From the NCBI GenBank assembly GCA_937896235.1, contig CALBMX010000035.1, forward strand, positions 62,001 to 126,000: DNA of 64,000 nucleotides. Reading direction: 5' to 3'. Source of the stretch: an uncultured bacterium (GTDB lineage: Bacteria > Planctomycetota > UBA1135 > GCA-002686595). Shown piece by piece: positions 8,514 to 17,203 of the stretch (positions within the stretch are counted from its first letter, which is position 1; every line of letters starts with the position of its first letter). The position numbers and the translations under genes are program-made. A model generated the notes under the pieces. The model did no database searches. It saw only the letters and a list, made by a program, of their open reading frames with translations, and was not told the origin of the DNA.

Positions 8514-9479
8514 CTACTCCTTCGGTTTGGCGACGACGATCATCTCGTCAAACAGGTTGATGTAGAGAGCCTTTTTCCCGATCAGTCGGAGGGGCGATGC
8601 GAGCACCGAAAGGAAGGGGTGGATTCGGCCAACGCGCTCTGCGACAAAAGAGAAGGTCACGTACTTTCCACCAAAGCGTCCCGAGTTTTCGAGTGTGGTG
8701 AATCCCGCCTCATCCAAGAGCCTCGTGAGTGTCTTCTTGTTGAAGTGGTAGATGTGCTCGGCGTGTTTGTAGTGCTGCCACTTTTTCCCAAGGATCTTTT
8801 CCGCGCGGCTCTCGACATCCTGGGTCTCCACGATCAAGAATCCACCAGGCGCCAGCAGCTGCCGCGCTCGAATCAAGGCGGCCCTCGGATCGGGGATATG
8901 CTCGATCACATCCCAAAAAGTGACGAGATCAAACTTGCCCTCTTCCAAGTCGTCGTTGATGCCAAGCAAGCTTCCGCGCACGTTGTCCGGGCCGAGCTCC
9001 CTTTCCGCCTGAATGCGAATCGCATCCGAGGGCTCTAAGCCGGTGACCTCCCACCCCTCCTCTTGCATCACCGAGAGGAAGTAGCCCGCAGCGCAGCCGA
9101 TGTCGAGTACGCGCCTTGGCGTGCCGTCGGGCCGTTTGTTCGAGGCGAAATGCCTCTTCAAAATAGTCAGGCGATCGCGATAGGTGCGCTTGTACAGAGG
9201 CGCATCGGCCCGGTAGTCGGAGTACCCGTGAACCTTGGCTTCACTCGAGTTCCAGTAGCTCTCGTCGTAGACGCTCTCGATCAGCGACGCATCCTTGAGA
9301 CGCGGGGTCACATAGGTGACCTCGCAAGCCGCGCAGGTCACCACTGCAAAGGGCCCGTCGACGAACTTGAGCTTGCTCTCGGCACTCCCGCAGAGACCGC
9401 AGTCCACGGATTGCAGAGCGTCCTCTTTGAAACTCGGAGAGATGCCACTCGCGGGCGCAGAGCGCGCGCTAGAGGTCAC
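8514..9479 (-). CDS. Class I SAM methyltransferase with N-terminal zinc-ribbon-like motif
   Basis: 321 residues. The N-terminus holds two CxxC knuckles (CGLCGS and CAACE, about residues 27-57), followed by a Rossmann methyltransferase with motif I VLDIGCAAGYFL and the block FWDVIEHIPDPRAAL. Enzymes of this two-part type usually modify sugars or surface glycans. It starts at GTG 9479, overlapping the stop of the upstream FAD oxidoreductase (GTGA), so translation is coupled. The C-terminal region has a hydrophobic segment. The substrate is not predictable from sequence. Confidence 0.8.
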   Translation of the reverse strand: MTSSARSAPASGISPSFKEDALQSVDCGLCGSAESKLKFVDGPFAVVTCAACEVTYVTPRLKDASLIESVYDESYWNSSEAKVHGYSDYRADAPLYKRTYRDRLTILKRHFASNKRPDGTPRRVLDIGCAAGYFLSVMQEEGWEVTGLEPSDAIRIQAERELGPDNVRGSLLGINDDLEEGKFDLVTFWDVIEHIPDPRAALIRARQLLAPGGFLIVETQDVESRAEKILGKKWQHYKHAEHIYHFNKKTLTRLLDEAGFTTLENSGRFGGKYVTFSFVAERVGRIHPFLSVLASPLRLIGKKALYINLFDEMIVVAKPKE

Positions 9480-10879
9480 CCGAAGTACTCCTGGTCGGCA
9501 GCCACATCTCCGGCGCCGGCGTCGACACCTTTGATGATCGTGCGCGCAACTTTGCGGCCCATGGCAACCGAGTGGTCCATGTTGTTGTAGCGGTAGAGAC
9601 CCTGACGACCCGTAGTGGAGAGCACCTCATAAGAGCGCGCCTCTTTCATCAGGATGTCCAAGTTCTCGCGATAGGTCAAGTCGTAGACGGGATACGCATA
9701 GCGCGTACGCCTGATCTCGATTCCACGTGAGATGCCTGGCTTGATCAGGCCGACCGTGATCAGGTCGTTCTCAGCAATCTTGGCGCCCTCTTCCAGCGTC
9801 AGGTTCCAGTCCGAGTCCCCTCGGTTGCATGTGATTTCACAGCAGATGATGGTCTTGTCGCCCGGCACTTCGTGATCTGAGAAGTTCTTGAACTCCGAGA
9901 TGCGGTGGATCGTGAGGTTCTTCTCAGGGAGGTAAACCCAGTGGTCGGGGCTGACGGAAGGCGTGTCGATTTCGAGATATACGAAGACGATCCCTATGTA
10001 GCGCAAGTTGCCAATAGCTGTGGTGACCTCACTCGAAACCGGTGGTTCTAGCGCTTCGAGCATGCGTGGAAGAGGCATCGTGTTGACGATGAACTCCCCA
10101 TCGACATGAACGTCGTTGCCGTCCAGATCGGTATACGTGACACTCTTCGCAACCTTGTTTTCGGTGTGAATCGTTTTGACAGAGGAGTCCAGCAGAATGG
10201 TGCCGCCCATGCTGCGGATCTTCTCGGCGTACTTGCGGCAGATCGTGCCGATGCCGCCGTGAGCGGGGTACCAGAACTCTGAGACCAAGCTGCGCACCTC
10301 GCCCTCTTTGGGGGGGAATACCGTTGTCTTGATCGTGTGCCAGAGGTTGGCTTGGCTAATGCGCTGGCTTGCCCAATCGGAGCTGATCTCCGTGCAGGGC
10401 ATCTTCCAGGCTTTGGATGTGTAGGTCCCGAAGAAGACCTCGTACAGCGTGCGCCCGAAGCGCTTGATCACCCAGTTCTCAAAGTTCGTATCGGGGATAG
10501 GCTTGAACCACTGGCGGATGCGAATCCACGTGTAGTCGAGAATCGCCATGACCATGATCTTTTTTGGCAGTGCAACCAAGACATTGCCAAGCTTCAAGGG
10601 GTAGTCAAAGAACTTACCCTGCATGTAGATACGAGACATGCGTTCGCGAATGACGATCTCGTTGTCGAGTACCTCGTAAAGGTGCTTGATGAGATCTGCG
10701 TTGCGGCTGTGGAAGCGGTGTGGTCCATAGTCCAACCAGTAGCCGTTTTTCTTCCAGCTAATGCCGATGCCACCGACATCATTCTCTTTCTCCACAACGG
10801 TGACCTTGTGGCCAGCTTTGGAGAGCTCGTAGGCGCAGGAGAGGCCAGCTAGGCCGGCGCCGAGTACAACAACGTGCAT
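9476..10879 (-). CDS. FAD-dependent amine-oxidase/UDP-galactopyranose-mutase-like oxidoreductase
   Basis: 467 residues. The N-terminal dinucleotide-binding motif VVLGAGLAGLSCAYELSKAG is followed by VVEKENDVGG, typical of the protoporphyrinogen oxidase, amine oxidase and UDP-galactopyranose mutase superfamily. The GPHRFHS segment (about residues 52-58) resembles the sugar-binding start of mutase-like relatives. The C-terminus has YPVYDLTY and GRQGLYRYNNMDHSVAMG, where the FAD-closing Gly-Arg motif lies. It is first in a minus-strand unit with two methyltransferases, so a role in nucleotide-sugar or polyprenyl-linked sugar chemistry is likely. The exact reaction is unknown. Confidence 0.75.
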   Translation of the reverse strand: MHVVVLGAGLAGLSCAYELSKAGHKVTVVEKENDVGGIGISWKKNGYWLDYGPHRFHSRNADLIKHLYEVLDNEIVIRERMSRIYMQGKFFDYPLKLGNVLVALPKKIMVMAILDYTWIRIRQWFKPIPDTNFENWVIKRFGRTLYEVFFGTYTSKAWKMPCTEISSDWASQRISQANLWHTIKTTVFPPKEGEVRSLVSEFWYPAHGGIGTICRKYAEKIRSMGGTILLDSSVKTIHTENKVAKSVTYTDLDGNDVHVDGEFIVNTMPLPRMLEALEPPVSSEVTTAIGNLRYIGIVFVYLEIDTPSVSPDHWVYLPEKNLTIHRISEFKNFSDHEVPGDKTIICCEITCNRGDSDWNLTLEEGAKIAENDLITVGLIKPGISRGIEIRRTRYAYPVYDLTYRENLDILMKEARSYEVLSTTGRQGLYRYNNMDHSVAMGRKVARTIIKGVDAGAGDVAADQEYFG

Positions 10880-11030
10880 GGGAGGAGGTGAGGGGACTGA
10901 ATCGAACTTAGGAGGGAGCTTGAAGAGAATACCCCATCTTCGCGACCTCGGTTCGTGCTCTCCAAATAGACTTCGCGTTAATCGGGTCTAGAGAAGGATT
11001 TTTGAGGTCACTAATCCCGATCCCAGGCTC

Positions 11031-12929
11031 CTAGGCGGGATCGAAACTGACGCTAAAGACACTGCCGCCGCCCGTTCTGGTGTGATATTCGACCCGTGCA
11101 TTTAGGGCTTGGGCGTGGAGTTCAACAAGGTGTAGTCCAAGCCCGGTGCCCGGGGTCTCGCGGGTGGCCTCGTCGCCCATGCGATAGAAGGCCTCGAAAA
11201 TCTTGGTTTGCTCTGCCTCGGGGACTCCAGGACCGCGATCGGCGACCTCGAGAACGACCTTGCCCTTGCGGAGAGAGGTGCGCACCAAGATCGCCTCGGG
11301 AGCAGAGCCGTCTGCGTTTAAACCCGTGGGGACGGGGGCGTACTTGCGGGCATTCCCGACCAGATTGCGCAAGATACCATTCAGCGCTTCGAACTGCAGG
11401 AAGACGGGAGGGAGGTCGTCCGCAAGGTCAAAAGCAAGGTCGCTGCCGCGCTGGGATTTAGATGGGTCGAACCCGTGGTGATGCATTCCGTGGGTTGCGA
11501 GTTGATCCTCAAGCATACGCACCATACCCGAGAGGTCGCCGGGCGCGGAAGAGGCGCGCTCGGAGTCCAGTCGACTCTTTTGAAGCACGTTTTCGACCAA
11601 AACCGAAAGGCGCTCCGACTCACCGAGAATCCGATTGTAGTACTCCTGCCGGGCTTGCTCCGTTTGAGGGATGCCATCGACTAGCATCTCCCCGTGAAGT
11701 TTGATCGACGCAAGAGGGGTGCGCAGCTCGTGTGAAACCGCCGCGACAAAATTCTCAGTGCGAGCGGCCTGTTCGAGCTTCTGACGGACGTTGCGGAGGA
11801 TCAGGACGAGTCCCGTTCCCAAGGACAGCGCCATCATGAGCGCGACCGCGCCAAAGCGCAGGATCGCACCGGTGAACCGCTTGGCTGGGCCCGCTCGGTT
11901 GACAAAGATCGCAGCGTCGGTGTACGGCCATACGAGGCCGGGCGCGCGCTCGACGTTAAAGAGCGCGGACAAGTTGAGGGGCAGCTTCTCCTCGTCTTCG
12001 GGGCGTACTGCACGCGCGTCTGAGCCGAGAGCAAGGCGCGTGTCCCCGGCTAGTGCAACTGCCGCAGCTTCCATCGGGAGCTCGTTGAAAAGCCACTGGG
12101 GATCGAGAAAGAATCCCTGAGCGACGGAAAAGCCGTAGCGCAGGGGATCCATGCAGAATCCGTCTTTGGGAAGGTCGATGAAGCGTCCCACTCCATTCTC
12201 GACGAGTCGAATATGGCGAACCGCTGCCAGCCTTAGGTCGCCCGACTCATCTCGGAAGAGGCTCAGCTTAAACCGCGAGATCGTCATCGGGAGCGAGTAG
12301 CCCTTCATCACTCCATAACAGTTCGCCAAGCAGCCCTTGTGTCTCGCATTGTCGGCATGGACGGCAGCGGTTGTAAGCGGAACCTGAACGAGGTCCTCTT
12401 CTTCCCCACGAGATCGGAAAGGAGACCCGAACTCGATCAGGCGCTCTTTGACGACCGTTAGGGTTGCGCCGATGAGATGCTCCCGTTCCCCAGGAGTGAG
12501 CCCCGCTTGCCTTAGGCGATCCGCCTCAAAAAGATGGGGCGCACTCGCCCCCAAGTTGCCAGTGGTATCCACTTGAAACCAAGACAAGATCGGCGTCGGG
12601 GCCGGCGTCGCCAACATGGGCGACCGCAGCAGGGTGAGCTCTTCGGTGGCAGCTTCGGGAGGCGTGTAGAGGTCCGCGTATTGGTAGTGCGGTCGCTGCT
12701 CCTCGGCGTCGATGAAAACCTTGAAGCGGTTGGAGAGCGTTCGCAACAAGCGCAGGGCGTCGCTCTCTGCGCGCTGCGGGATGGCCTCGAGCTCTACTTG
12801 ATACGATCGGTAGAGTCCGAAGCCATGAAGTCCCATCAAGACAACTGCCGGGAGGACGAGAAGTGCCCCGTAGAGAGGCAGTCCGCGCCCAAGGCTTTTC
12901 GGGCCGGTCGATTTTTGGAGAAGGCCCAA
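11031..12929 (-). CDS. Membrane sensor histidine kinase
   Basis: 632 residues with a TTG start at 12929; an in-frame stop lies just upstream. One membrane helix is near residues 18-40, a large extracytoplasmic sensor domain with several cysteines follows (for example CLANCYGV), and a second helix lies at about residues 345-370. The cytoplasmic part has HisKA with SHELRTPL (His400), an N-box (NLVGNARKYAP), G1 (DRGPGVPE) and G2 (GTGLGLHLVELHA). It is co-oriented with and 28 bp downstream of an OmpR-type regulator gene, with which it forms a two-component pair. The ligand is unknown; the sensor domain is not a recognised family. Confidence 0.88.
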   Translation of the reverse strand: MGLLQKSTGPKSLGRGLPLYGALLVLPAVVLMGLHGFGLYRSYQVELEAIPQRAESDALRLLRTLSNRFKVFIDAEEQRPHYQYADLYTPPEAATEELTLLRSPMLATPAPTPILSWFQVDTTGNLGASAPHLFEADRLRQAGLTPGEREHLIGATLTVVKERLIEFGSPFRSRGEEEDLVQVPLTTAAVHADNARHKGCLANCYGVMKGYSLPMTISRFKLSLFRDESGDLRLAAVRHIRLVENGVGRFIDLPKDGFCMDPLRYGFSVAQGFFLDPQWLFNELPMEAAAVALAGDTRLALGSDARAVRPEDEEKLPLNLSALFNVERAPGLVWPYTDAAIFVNRAGPAKRFTGAILRFGAVALMMALSLGTGLVLILRNVRQKLEQAARTENFVAAVSHELRTPLASIKLHGEMLVDGIPQTEQARQEYYNRILGESERLSVLVENVLQKSRLDSERASSAPGDLSGMVRMLEDQLATHGMHHHGFDPSKSQRGSDLAFDLADDLPPVFLQFEALNGILRNLVGNARKYAPVPTGLNADGSAPEAILVRTSLRKGKVVLEVADRGPGVPEAEQTKIFEAFYRMGDEATRETPGTGLGLHLVELHAQALNARVEYHTRTGGGSVFSVSFDPA

Positions 12930-12957
12930 GGTTGCCCTAGATCAGCGATTCAGAAGG

Positions 12958-13716
12958 TTATGCGTACCAGCGGTAGCCTTTGCCGCGAACCGTTTGGATC
13001 AGAGTCGGCTCGGAGGGATCCGGTTCGATCTTGCGGCGTAAGCCCACGATATGAATGTCGACGGTTCGTGTCGCAACGTTGGGGTTACGGTAGTTCCAAA
13101 CGTCCCTGAGCAGGTCTTCGCGAGTGACGACCTTGTCGTTGTGCTTGATGATGTACTCGAGAATATCGCCTTCGCGGGGAGTCAGCAGCGTCGTGTTGCC
13201 ATCGCGATGGATCTCCAGGCGAGCCAGATCAACGGAAATTCCGTGGGGAAGGTCGAGCTGGGGAATCGGAGTGCTCTCGCTGGAGTTGCCAGGACCACGG
13301 CGAAACTGTGCATGGATGCGGGCGACAAGCTCGCGCGGCGAGAAAGGTTTGGTCATGTAGTCGTCGGCGCCCGCCTCAAAGCACTGCAAGATGTGGCTCT
13401 CCTCCGACAGCGCCGTGAGAATCAATACGCGAACTCTATGGTTCTTCTCTCGAAGCGCCTTCAAGAGCTCCAGACCATTGCGACCGGGCAGCATCAAATC
13501 GAGCACGATCAGGTCGTATTCCTTGTCCGAGCACTTTTCGAGGCCGGAGTCACCATCAAAAGCGACATCGGCGTGGAAGCCGGCGTGCACCAAAGCATCC
13601 CGAATCCCCATGGCCAAAGTTCGCTCGTCCTCGACGACCAAGATGTGCTTGACTTTGGCGGGAGCTGGGATCGTGGCCTCGGCTGGGGCCAGGTGCTGTT
13701 CGTTGTTCGTATTCAT
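12958..13716 (-). CDS. OmpR/PhoB-family response regulator
   Basis: 252 residues from ATG 13716; the longer frame to 13785 adds residues without homology character. The receiver domain begins at HILVVEDE, with phosphoacceptor Asp73 in VLDLMLPG and the conserved Lys in MTKPFSPRELVAR. The C-terminal winged helix-turn-helix carries LLTPREGDILEYI and TVDIHIVGLRRKIE...GYRW. It lies directly upstream of the histidine kinase gene as its cognate partner. Target genes are not evident from this window. Confidence 0.92.
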   Translation of the reverse strand: MNTNNEQHLAPAEATIPAPAKVKHILVVEDERTLAMGIRDALVHAGFHADVAFDGDSGLEKCSDKEYDLIVLDLMLPGRNGLELLKALREKNHRVRVLILTALSEESHILQCFEAGADDYMTKPFSPRELVARIHAQFRRGPGNSSESTPIPQLDLPHGISVDLARLEIHRDGNTTLLTPREGDILEYIIKHNDKVVTREDLLRDVWNYRNPNVATRTVDIHIVGLRRKIEPDPSEPTLIQTVRGKGYRWYA

Positions 13717-14063
13717 TTGAAGGAAGCTAGTTGTTGGGCCAAGGGTGCGGTTGGTTGCAGTGAAGCTCAATTCTTCCCTCCGCATCTTACTGTAAATCTA
13801 TAGGTCCCTCGGGCTTTCGAACTACGTAAAGCATGCTCATTGATGGAGCGATAGGACCCGTTTCTATTGGGATCCGAACAGCGAGATTACAATAGGGCCC
13901 AACGTCTTGTTTGCGCTGGCCAGGCTGGAGCGGGTGCAAGAAGCCACCCGGTGCCCGGAAAGTTGGACCTTGCGCAGGGGGAAAAGGCTTCGATTCGACC
14001 CGCGTGTTGGGGGGGCTGTAGGCTAATGTGGTCGGCTCCCCATCCGATTCCGAGTGAGAAGCC
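13717..14063. other. Intergenic region between divergent regulator and nagB
   Basis: 347 bp without a supportable gene. It must hold the promoters of the two-component operon (minus) and nagB (plus), but no convincing -35/-10 pair or operator repeat was found. Confidence 0.5.
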
Positions 14064-14849
14064 ATGGAAGTTGTAATTGTAGAGAAGCCCGAAGAGATCG
14101 GGCGAGTTGTCGCCGACGCGGTGGCTGGAGTCCTTGCTTCCCGCGCGCGGCCAACACTCGGGCTCGCCACGGGGTCTAGCCCTCTACCTGTCTACCAGGA
14201 GCTGATCAGGAGGCACCGGGAGGAGGGGCTCTCTTTTCAGGCGGCCTCGGCGTTCCTTTTAGACGAATACCTGGGCCTAGACGCAGCTCACCCTGAGCTC
14301 TATCGGACGTTTGCCGAGAGGTCTTTTGTTGGGCAAGTCGACTTCGAGCAGGGGCGGCTCTTCGGCCCCGATGTGCACGCCAAGCGCGCGGACGTCTCTT
14401 GCAAGGAATACGAAGCGCAGATCGCGGCTGCAGGTGGAATCGATCTCCAGCTGCTAGGAATCGGAAGCGACGGCCACATTGGATTTAACGAGCCCTCCTC
14501 GTCACTCGGCTCTCGCACCCGAATCAAGACGCTGACAAGGGCGACTCGGTGCGACAACGCCCGTTTTTTTGGCGGGCAGATCGAGGCCGTTCCGCGGCAC
14601 GTCATCACCATGGGAATCGGCACGATCTTGGAGGCTCGCCATCTCGTTCTTATCGCGATGGGCGAGGGGAAAGCGACGTGCCTAGCAGAGGCCGTGGAGG
14701 GACCGCTAACCGCGATGGTTCCAGCCTCAGCCTTACAGCTGCACCCACACGCCACGATTGTTGCGGACGAGGCGGCCGCTCACAAACTCAAGCTCTTGGA
14801 CTACTACAAAGAGACCTATCGGGAGAAGCCCGACTGGCAGGGCTGCTAG
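14064..14849 (+). CDS. nagB: Glucosamine-6-phosphate deaminase
   Basis: 261 residues, close to the usual 240-266. The enzyme converts glucosamine-6-phosphate to fructose-6-phosphate and ammonia in the cytoplasm. Visible family motifs are LATGSSPLPVYQ (phosphate loop), FLLDEYLGL (catalytic Asp region), GIGSDGHIGFNEPSS (catalytic Asp-His) and the ring-opening region through HVITMGIGTI. The start ATG 14064 puts the first beta strand (VVIVEKPEE) at the N-terminus as expected. Its 3' end overlaps by 4 nt the end of the convergent glycosyltransferase gene. No nagA or sugar transporter is adjacent. Confidence 0.93.
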   Translation: MEVVIVEKPEEIGRVVADAVAGVLASRARPTLGLATGSSPLPVYQELIRRHREEGLSFQAASAFLLDEYLGLDAAHPELYRTFAERSFVGQVDFEQGRLFGPDVHAKRADVSCKEYEAQIAAAGGIDLQLLGIGSDGHIGFNEPSSSLGSRTRIKTLTRATRCDNARFFGGQIEAVPRHVITMGIGTILEARHLVLIAMGEGKATCLAEAVEGPLTAMVPASALQLHPHATIVADEAAAHKLKLLDYYKETYREKPDWQGC

Positions 14850-15571
14850 CCTCGGAAGCGCTTGCGCATGATCGTCTTGAACATCCCCGTTGCGGTGCCG
14901 GCGACCTTCAAGAAGCTGTCGGAGTGCTTCGACTCGCCTCCGAGACGCGCTCCATAGGCGACGGGAATCTCGATGACACGCAATCCTTTTCGGTACGCCT
15001 CGCAGATCATCTCCGGCGAGAACGATGGACCCTTTTCAGTCGTGCCTGGTCGAATCACCGCCCACGCGTCCGTCCAAAGTGCGCGGTAGGTGCAGCCGAC
15101 GTCGGTGAGGCGGGGCTCGTGCGGCAAGTACCAGCACAGCTCGAGCAGCTTTGCCATCGCCACGTTTCCCCAGCGCAACAGCTTGTCCATATTTGCGCCT
15201 TGCTGCACCATTTGCCGTGTTGTGCGCGTACCGAGCACCATGCGGCAGTCGCTTAGATAGTGCAGCAGCTTGGGCAGGTCCGAGGCGCGGAACGAGCCAT
15301 CGGCTTCGACGATGGCCATGATGTCGGCGCCGCTTGCGGCGGAGTGATTCAGCCCGGCGCGAATGGCACAGCCGTAACCCGCGGCGGACTCCTGAATCAC
15401 ATCTGCGCCGGCTTGCTTTGCCAGTGCCGCCGTGCGGTCCTTGGAGTTGTTGTCCACAACGACCACTCGATCCACATCGGGGTCGGCTAGGAACTCGATG
15501 ACGACCTCGGCAATCGTGGCCTCCTCGTTATAGGCGGGGATGACGATATGGACGGTATGAGAGTGGAACAT
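14846..15571 (-). CDS. Family 2 glycosyltransferase, DPM1-like
   Basis: 241 residues. A GT-A fold is indicated by IVIPAYNEEATIAEVV at the N-terminus, VVVDNNSKDRTAALA and the metal-binding region MAIVEADGSFR. It has no C-terminal membrane domain. GT2 enzymes of this type move a sugar from a nucleotide donor, often to polyprenyl phosphate. It is the last gene of a minus-strand run containing a DNA glycosylase, a methyltransferase and another GT2. Donor and acceptor cannot be read from sequence. Confidence 0.85.
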   Translation of the reverse strand: MFHSHTVHIVIPAYNEEATIAEVVIEFLADPDVDRVVVVDNNSKDRTAALAKQAGADVIQESAAGYGCAIRAGLNHSAASGADIMAIVEADGSFRASDLPKLLHYLSDCRMVLGTRTTRQMVQQGANMDKLLRWGNVAMAKLLELCWYLPHEPRLTDVGCTYRALWTDAWAVIRPGTTEKGPSFSPEMICEAYRKGLRVIEIPVAYGARLGGESKHSDSFLKVAGTATGMFKTIMRKRFRG

Positions 15572-15598
15572 GGGGAAATAGGGGCGGGGCAGCTCGCG

Positions 15599-16402
15599 CT
15601 AAAAGCTTAGCGGAGTTCGGGCCGGGCAGGTATCGCACGTGGCCTTGACTTTGCAGTTGTCTTTACCGGCGGCGACAAAAAGCGCGTGAAACTCCTCATA
15701 GATTAGCTGGTTGGGGATAAGGACCTGCAAAAGCCAAGTCCGCAGCTCTTCATAGGGCGCCTTCATCGCGTCGCCACTTGGGAACGTGGCCGCGCCGGTT
15801 GGAAGCAGCAGCGGGCCCAATCCGTGGCGACTGAGGATGCGACGAGTGTAGGTGTCCACTACCGGAGAGAGCCTACCCACTCCGTAGCACAGGATCGCAT
15901 CGGCGGTTTCGGGGCCGATACCATAGATTCCCAGAAGTTCTGTGCGCAGGGGTTCGAGGGATCGAGTGGCGAGCTGCTGGAAAGCCGCGCTTGGGGTCTC
16001 GCCTTGGCTTTGGAACCAGGTCGCAAGCGCGCGTAGCTTTTTCGCCTTCACGCGGAAGGATCCCGAGGGTCGGATCCATGCCTCTAGGCCATCTTCTTCG
16101 GACTCGGGAAGGGACAAGAGGGCAGAGGCCGTTAGAGCATCCCGCTGACGCAGCGCGTTCAGAGCGAGCTCGACGTTTCCCCAGGCGGTGTTTTGGGTGA
16201 GGACGGCCCCGATCATGACCTCAAAGGGTGCTGCAGCGGGCCACCAATACTGCCGCCCGAATCCGCTAGACAGGTCGAGGAGAACGGTGTTTAGCCGCTC
16301 ATCTATGGAAAAGCGGGTCGTCCGGGTCGTCGGTGAAGGATCCTGAGAGCCGACGAAGTTTGCACCGGTGGGAGCGACTCCACAGCGATTGGCGAGTGAC
16401 AT
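15599..16402 (-). CDS. Endonuclease III-related DNA glycosylase
   Basis: 267 residues. The HhH-GPD core is visible: FEVMIGAVLTQNTAWGNVE and the hairpin LLGIYGIGPETADAILCYG, followed by the catalytic-Asp segment SPVVDTYTRRI. The position of the beta-lyase Lys of EndoIII (GVGRKTA) is Glu here (GIGPETA), which points to a monofunctional base-excision glycosylase, as in MagIII-like proteins. The C-terminal cluster region has only three cysteines (CKVKATCDTC) instead of four, so an iron-sulfur cluster is doubtful. It sits within sugar-transfer genes with short gaps, probably co-transcribed by position only. Confidence 0.82.
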   Translation of the reverse strand: MSLANRCGVAPTGANFVGSQDPSPTTRTTRFSIDERLNTVLLDLSSGFGRQYWWPAAAPFEVMIGAVLTQNTAWGNVELALNALRQRDALTASALLSLPESEEDGLEAWIRPSGSFRVKAKKLRALATWFQSQGETPSAAFQQLATRSLEPLRTELLGIYGIGPETADAILCYGVGRLSPVVDTYTRRILSRHGLGPLLLPTGAATFPSGDAMKAPYEELRTWLLQVLIPNQLIYEEFHALFVAAGKDNCKVKATCDTCPARTPLSF

Positions 16403-16411
16403 GAGGCGGCC

Positions 16412-17200
16412 CTAGCAGCGCTGCTTCTCGGCGCGCATCATGATGGAGACTCCCCAGCGAATGGGAAGCACTCGCACGAGCGCCGCCTCGATCACAAACA
16501 ACCCGGCGAGCAGAGCTTCGGCGGGGCGGGGCATGTCAAAAAAGTCTGTGCCGCCAGCCTCGTGCTCCGGCTTGGCGTCCGCCTTTTTAGACTTCAGCTT
16601 GCGCACGATCCAAATGAGAGGGAGCAAGAGGAAGTTGAAACCTCGCTCTTCCACAATCACAAACCCCGCGCGCTCGATGAGCTCGCGAATTTCTTTGGGG
16701 CGGTAGCGGCGGGCGTGGTGTAAGAACTCGTCGTGGGGTGACCACAGGCTCGGCCAAGCTGGCACGGAAAGGACAAGCGATGCACCAGGTGCGAGCACGC
16801 GCGAAAGTTCGCGGCTGATGGCCTCGTCGTCTTCGAAGTGTTCGATGATGTCGAGTGCAAGTGCACCGTCGAGGCTCCCCGTCGCGAAGGGCAGGTGGAG
16901 GCCGTCGCCCTGCAAGGCCGCAAAGGGGATCGCCGAGCGTCTACTTTTTGTGGCGGAGAATTGCACGGCTGCGGAGTCAAAATCGAGACCCACAAATCGC
17001 GCAGATGGATGGAGCGTGCTGAAGTGCGCTAGGTTACCGCCGGTCCCGCAGCCGATCTCGAGGATCTTCGAGGAGCCCGTGGTCCCGGCGAAGTCCGCAA
17101 GCATGCGCGATACGAGTGGCGCCAGGAGTCGGCGCTTGCCTCGAAACCACCAATGACGCTCTTCGATGGCATCCATCTCGATATACGCTGCCGGATCCAT
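16412..17200 (-). CDS. Class I SAM-dependent methyltransferase (glycan-cluster type)
   Basis: 262 residues. The N-terminus MDPAAYIEMDAIEERHWWF is followed by RGKRR and motif I ILEIGCGTGGNLAHF, then LALDIIEHFEDDEAI. It shares the 'MDPxAY...HWWxRGxR' opening with the gene at 7724-8506, so the two are paralogues. A hydrophobic segment near residue 180 may be membrane-associated. It is 3 bp downstream of a GT2 gene (stop at 17204) and 9 bp upstream of the EndoIII-like gene, implying a compact operon. The methyl acceptor is unknown, possibly a lipid-linked sugar. Confidence 0.8.
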   Translation of the reverse strand: MDPAAYIEMDAIEERHWWFRGKRRLLAPLVSRMLADFAGTTGSSKILEIGCGTGGNLAHFSTLHPSARFVGLDFDSAAVQFSATKSRRSAIPFAALQGDGLHLPFATGSLDGALALDIIEHFEDDEAISRELSRVLAPGASLVLSVPAWPSLWSPHDEFLHHARRYRPKEIRELIERAGFVIVEERGFNFLLLPLIWIVRKLKSKKADAKPEHEAGGTDFFDMPRPAEALLAGLFVIEAALVRVLPIRWGVSIMMRAEKQRC

Positions 17201-17203
17201 CGC

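Noticed and set aside
13787-14170. 127-residue minus-strand frame across the regulator-nagB gap
   Set aside because: It overlaps the start of nagB and has low-complexity, non-protein-like composition.
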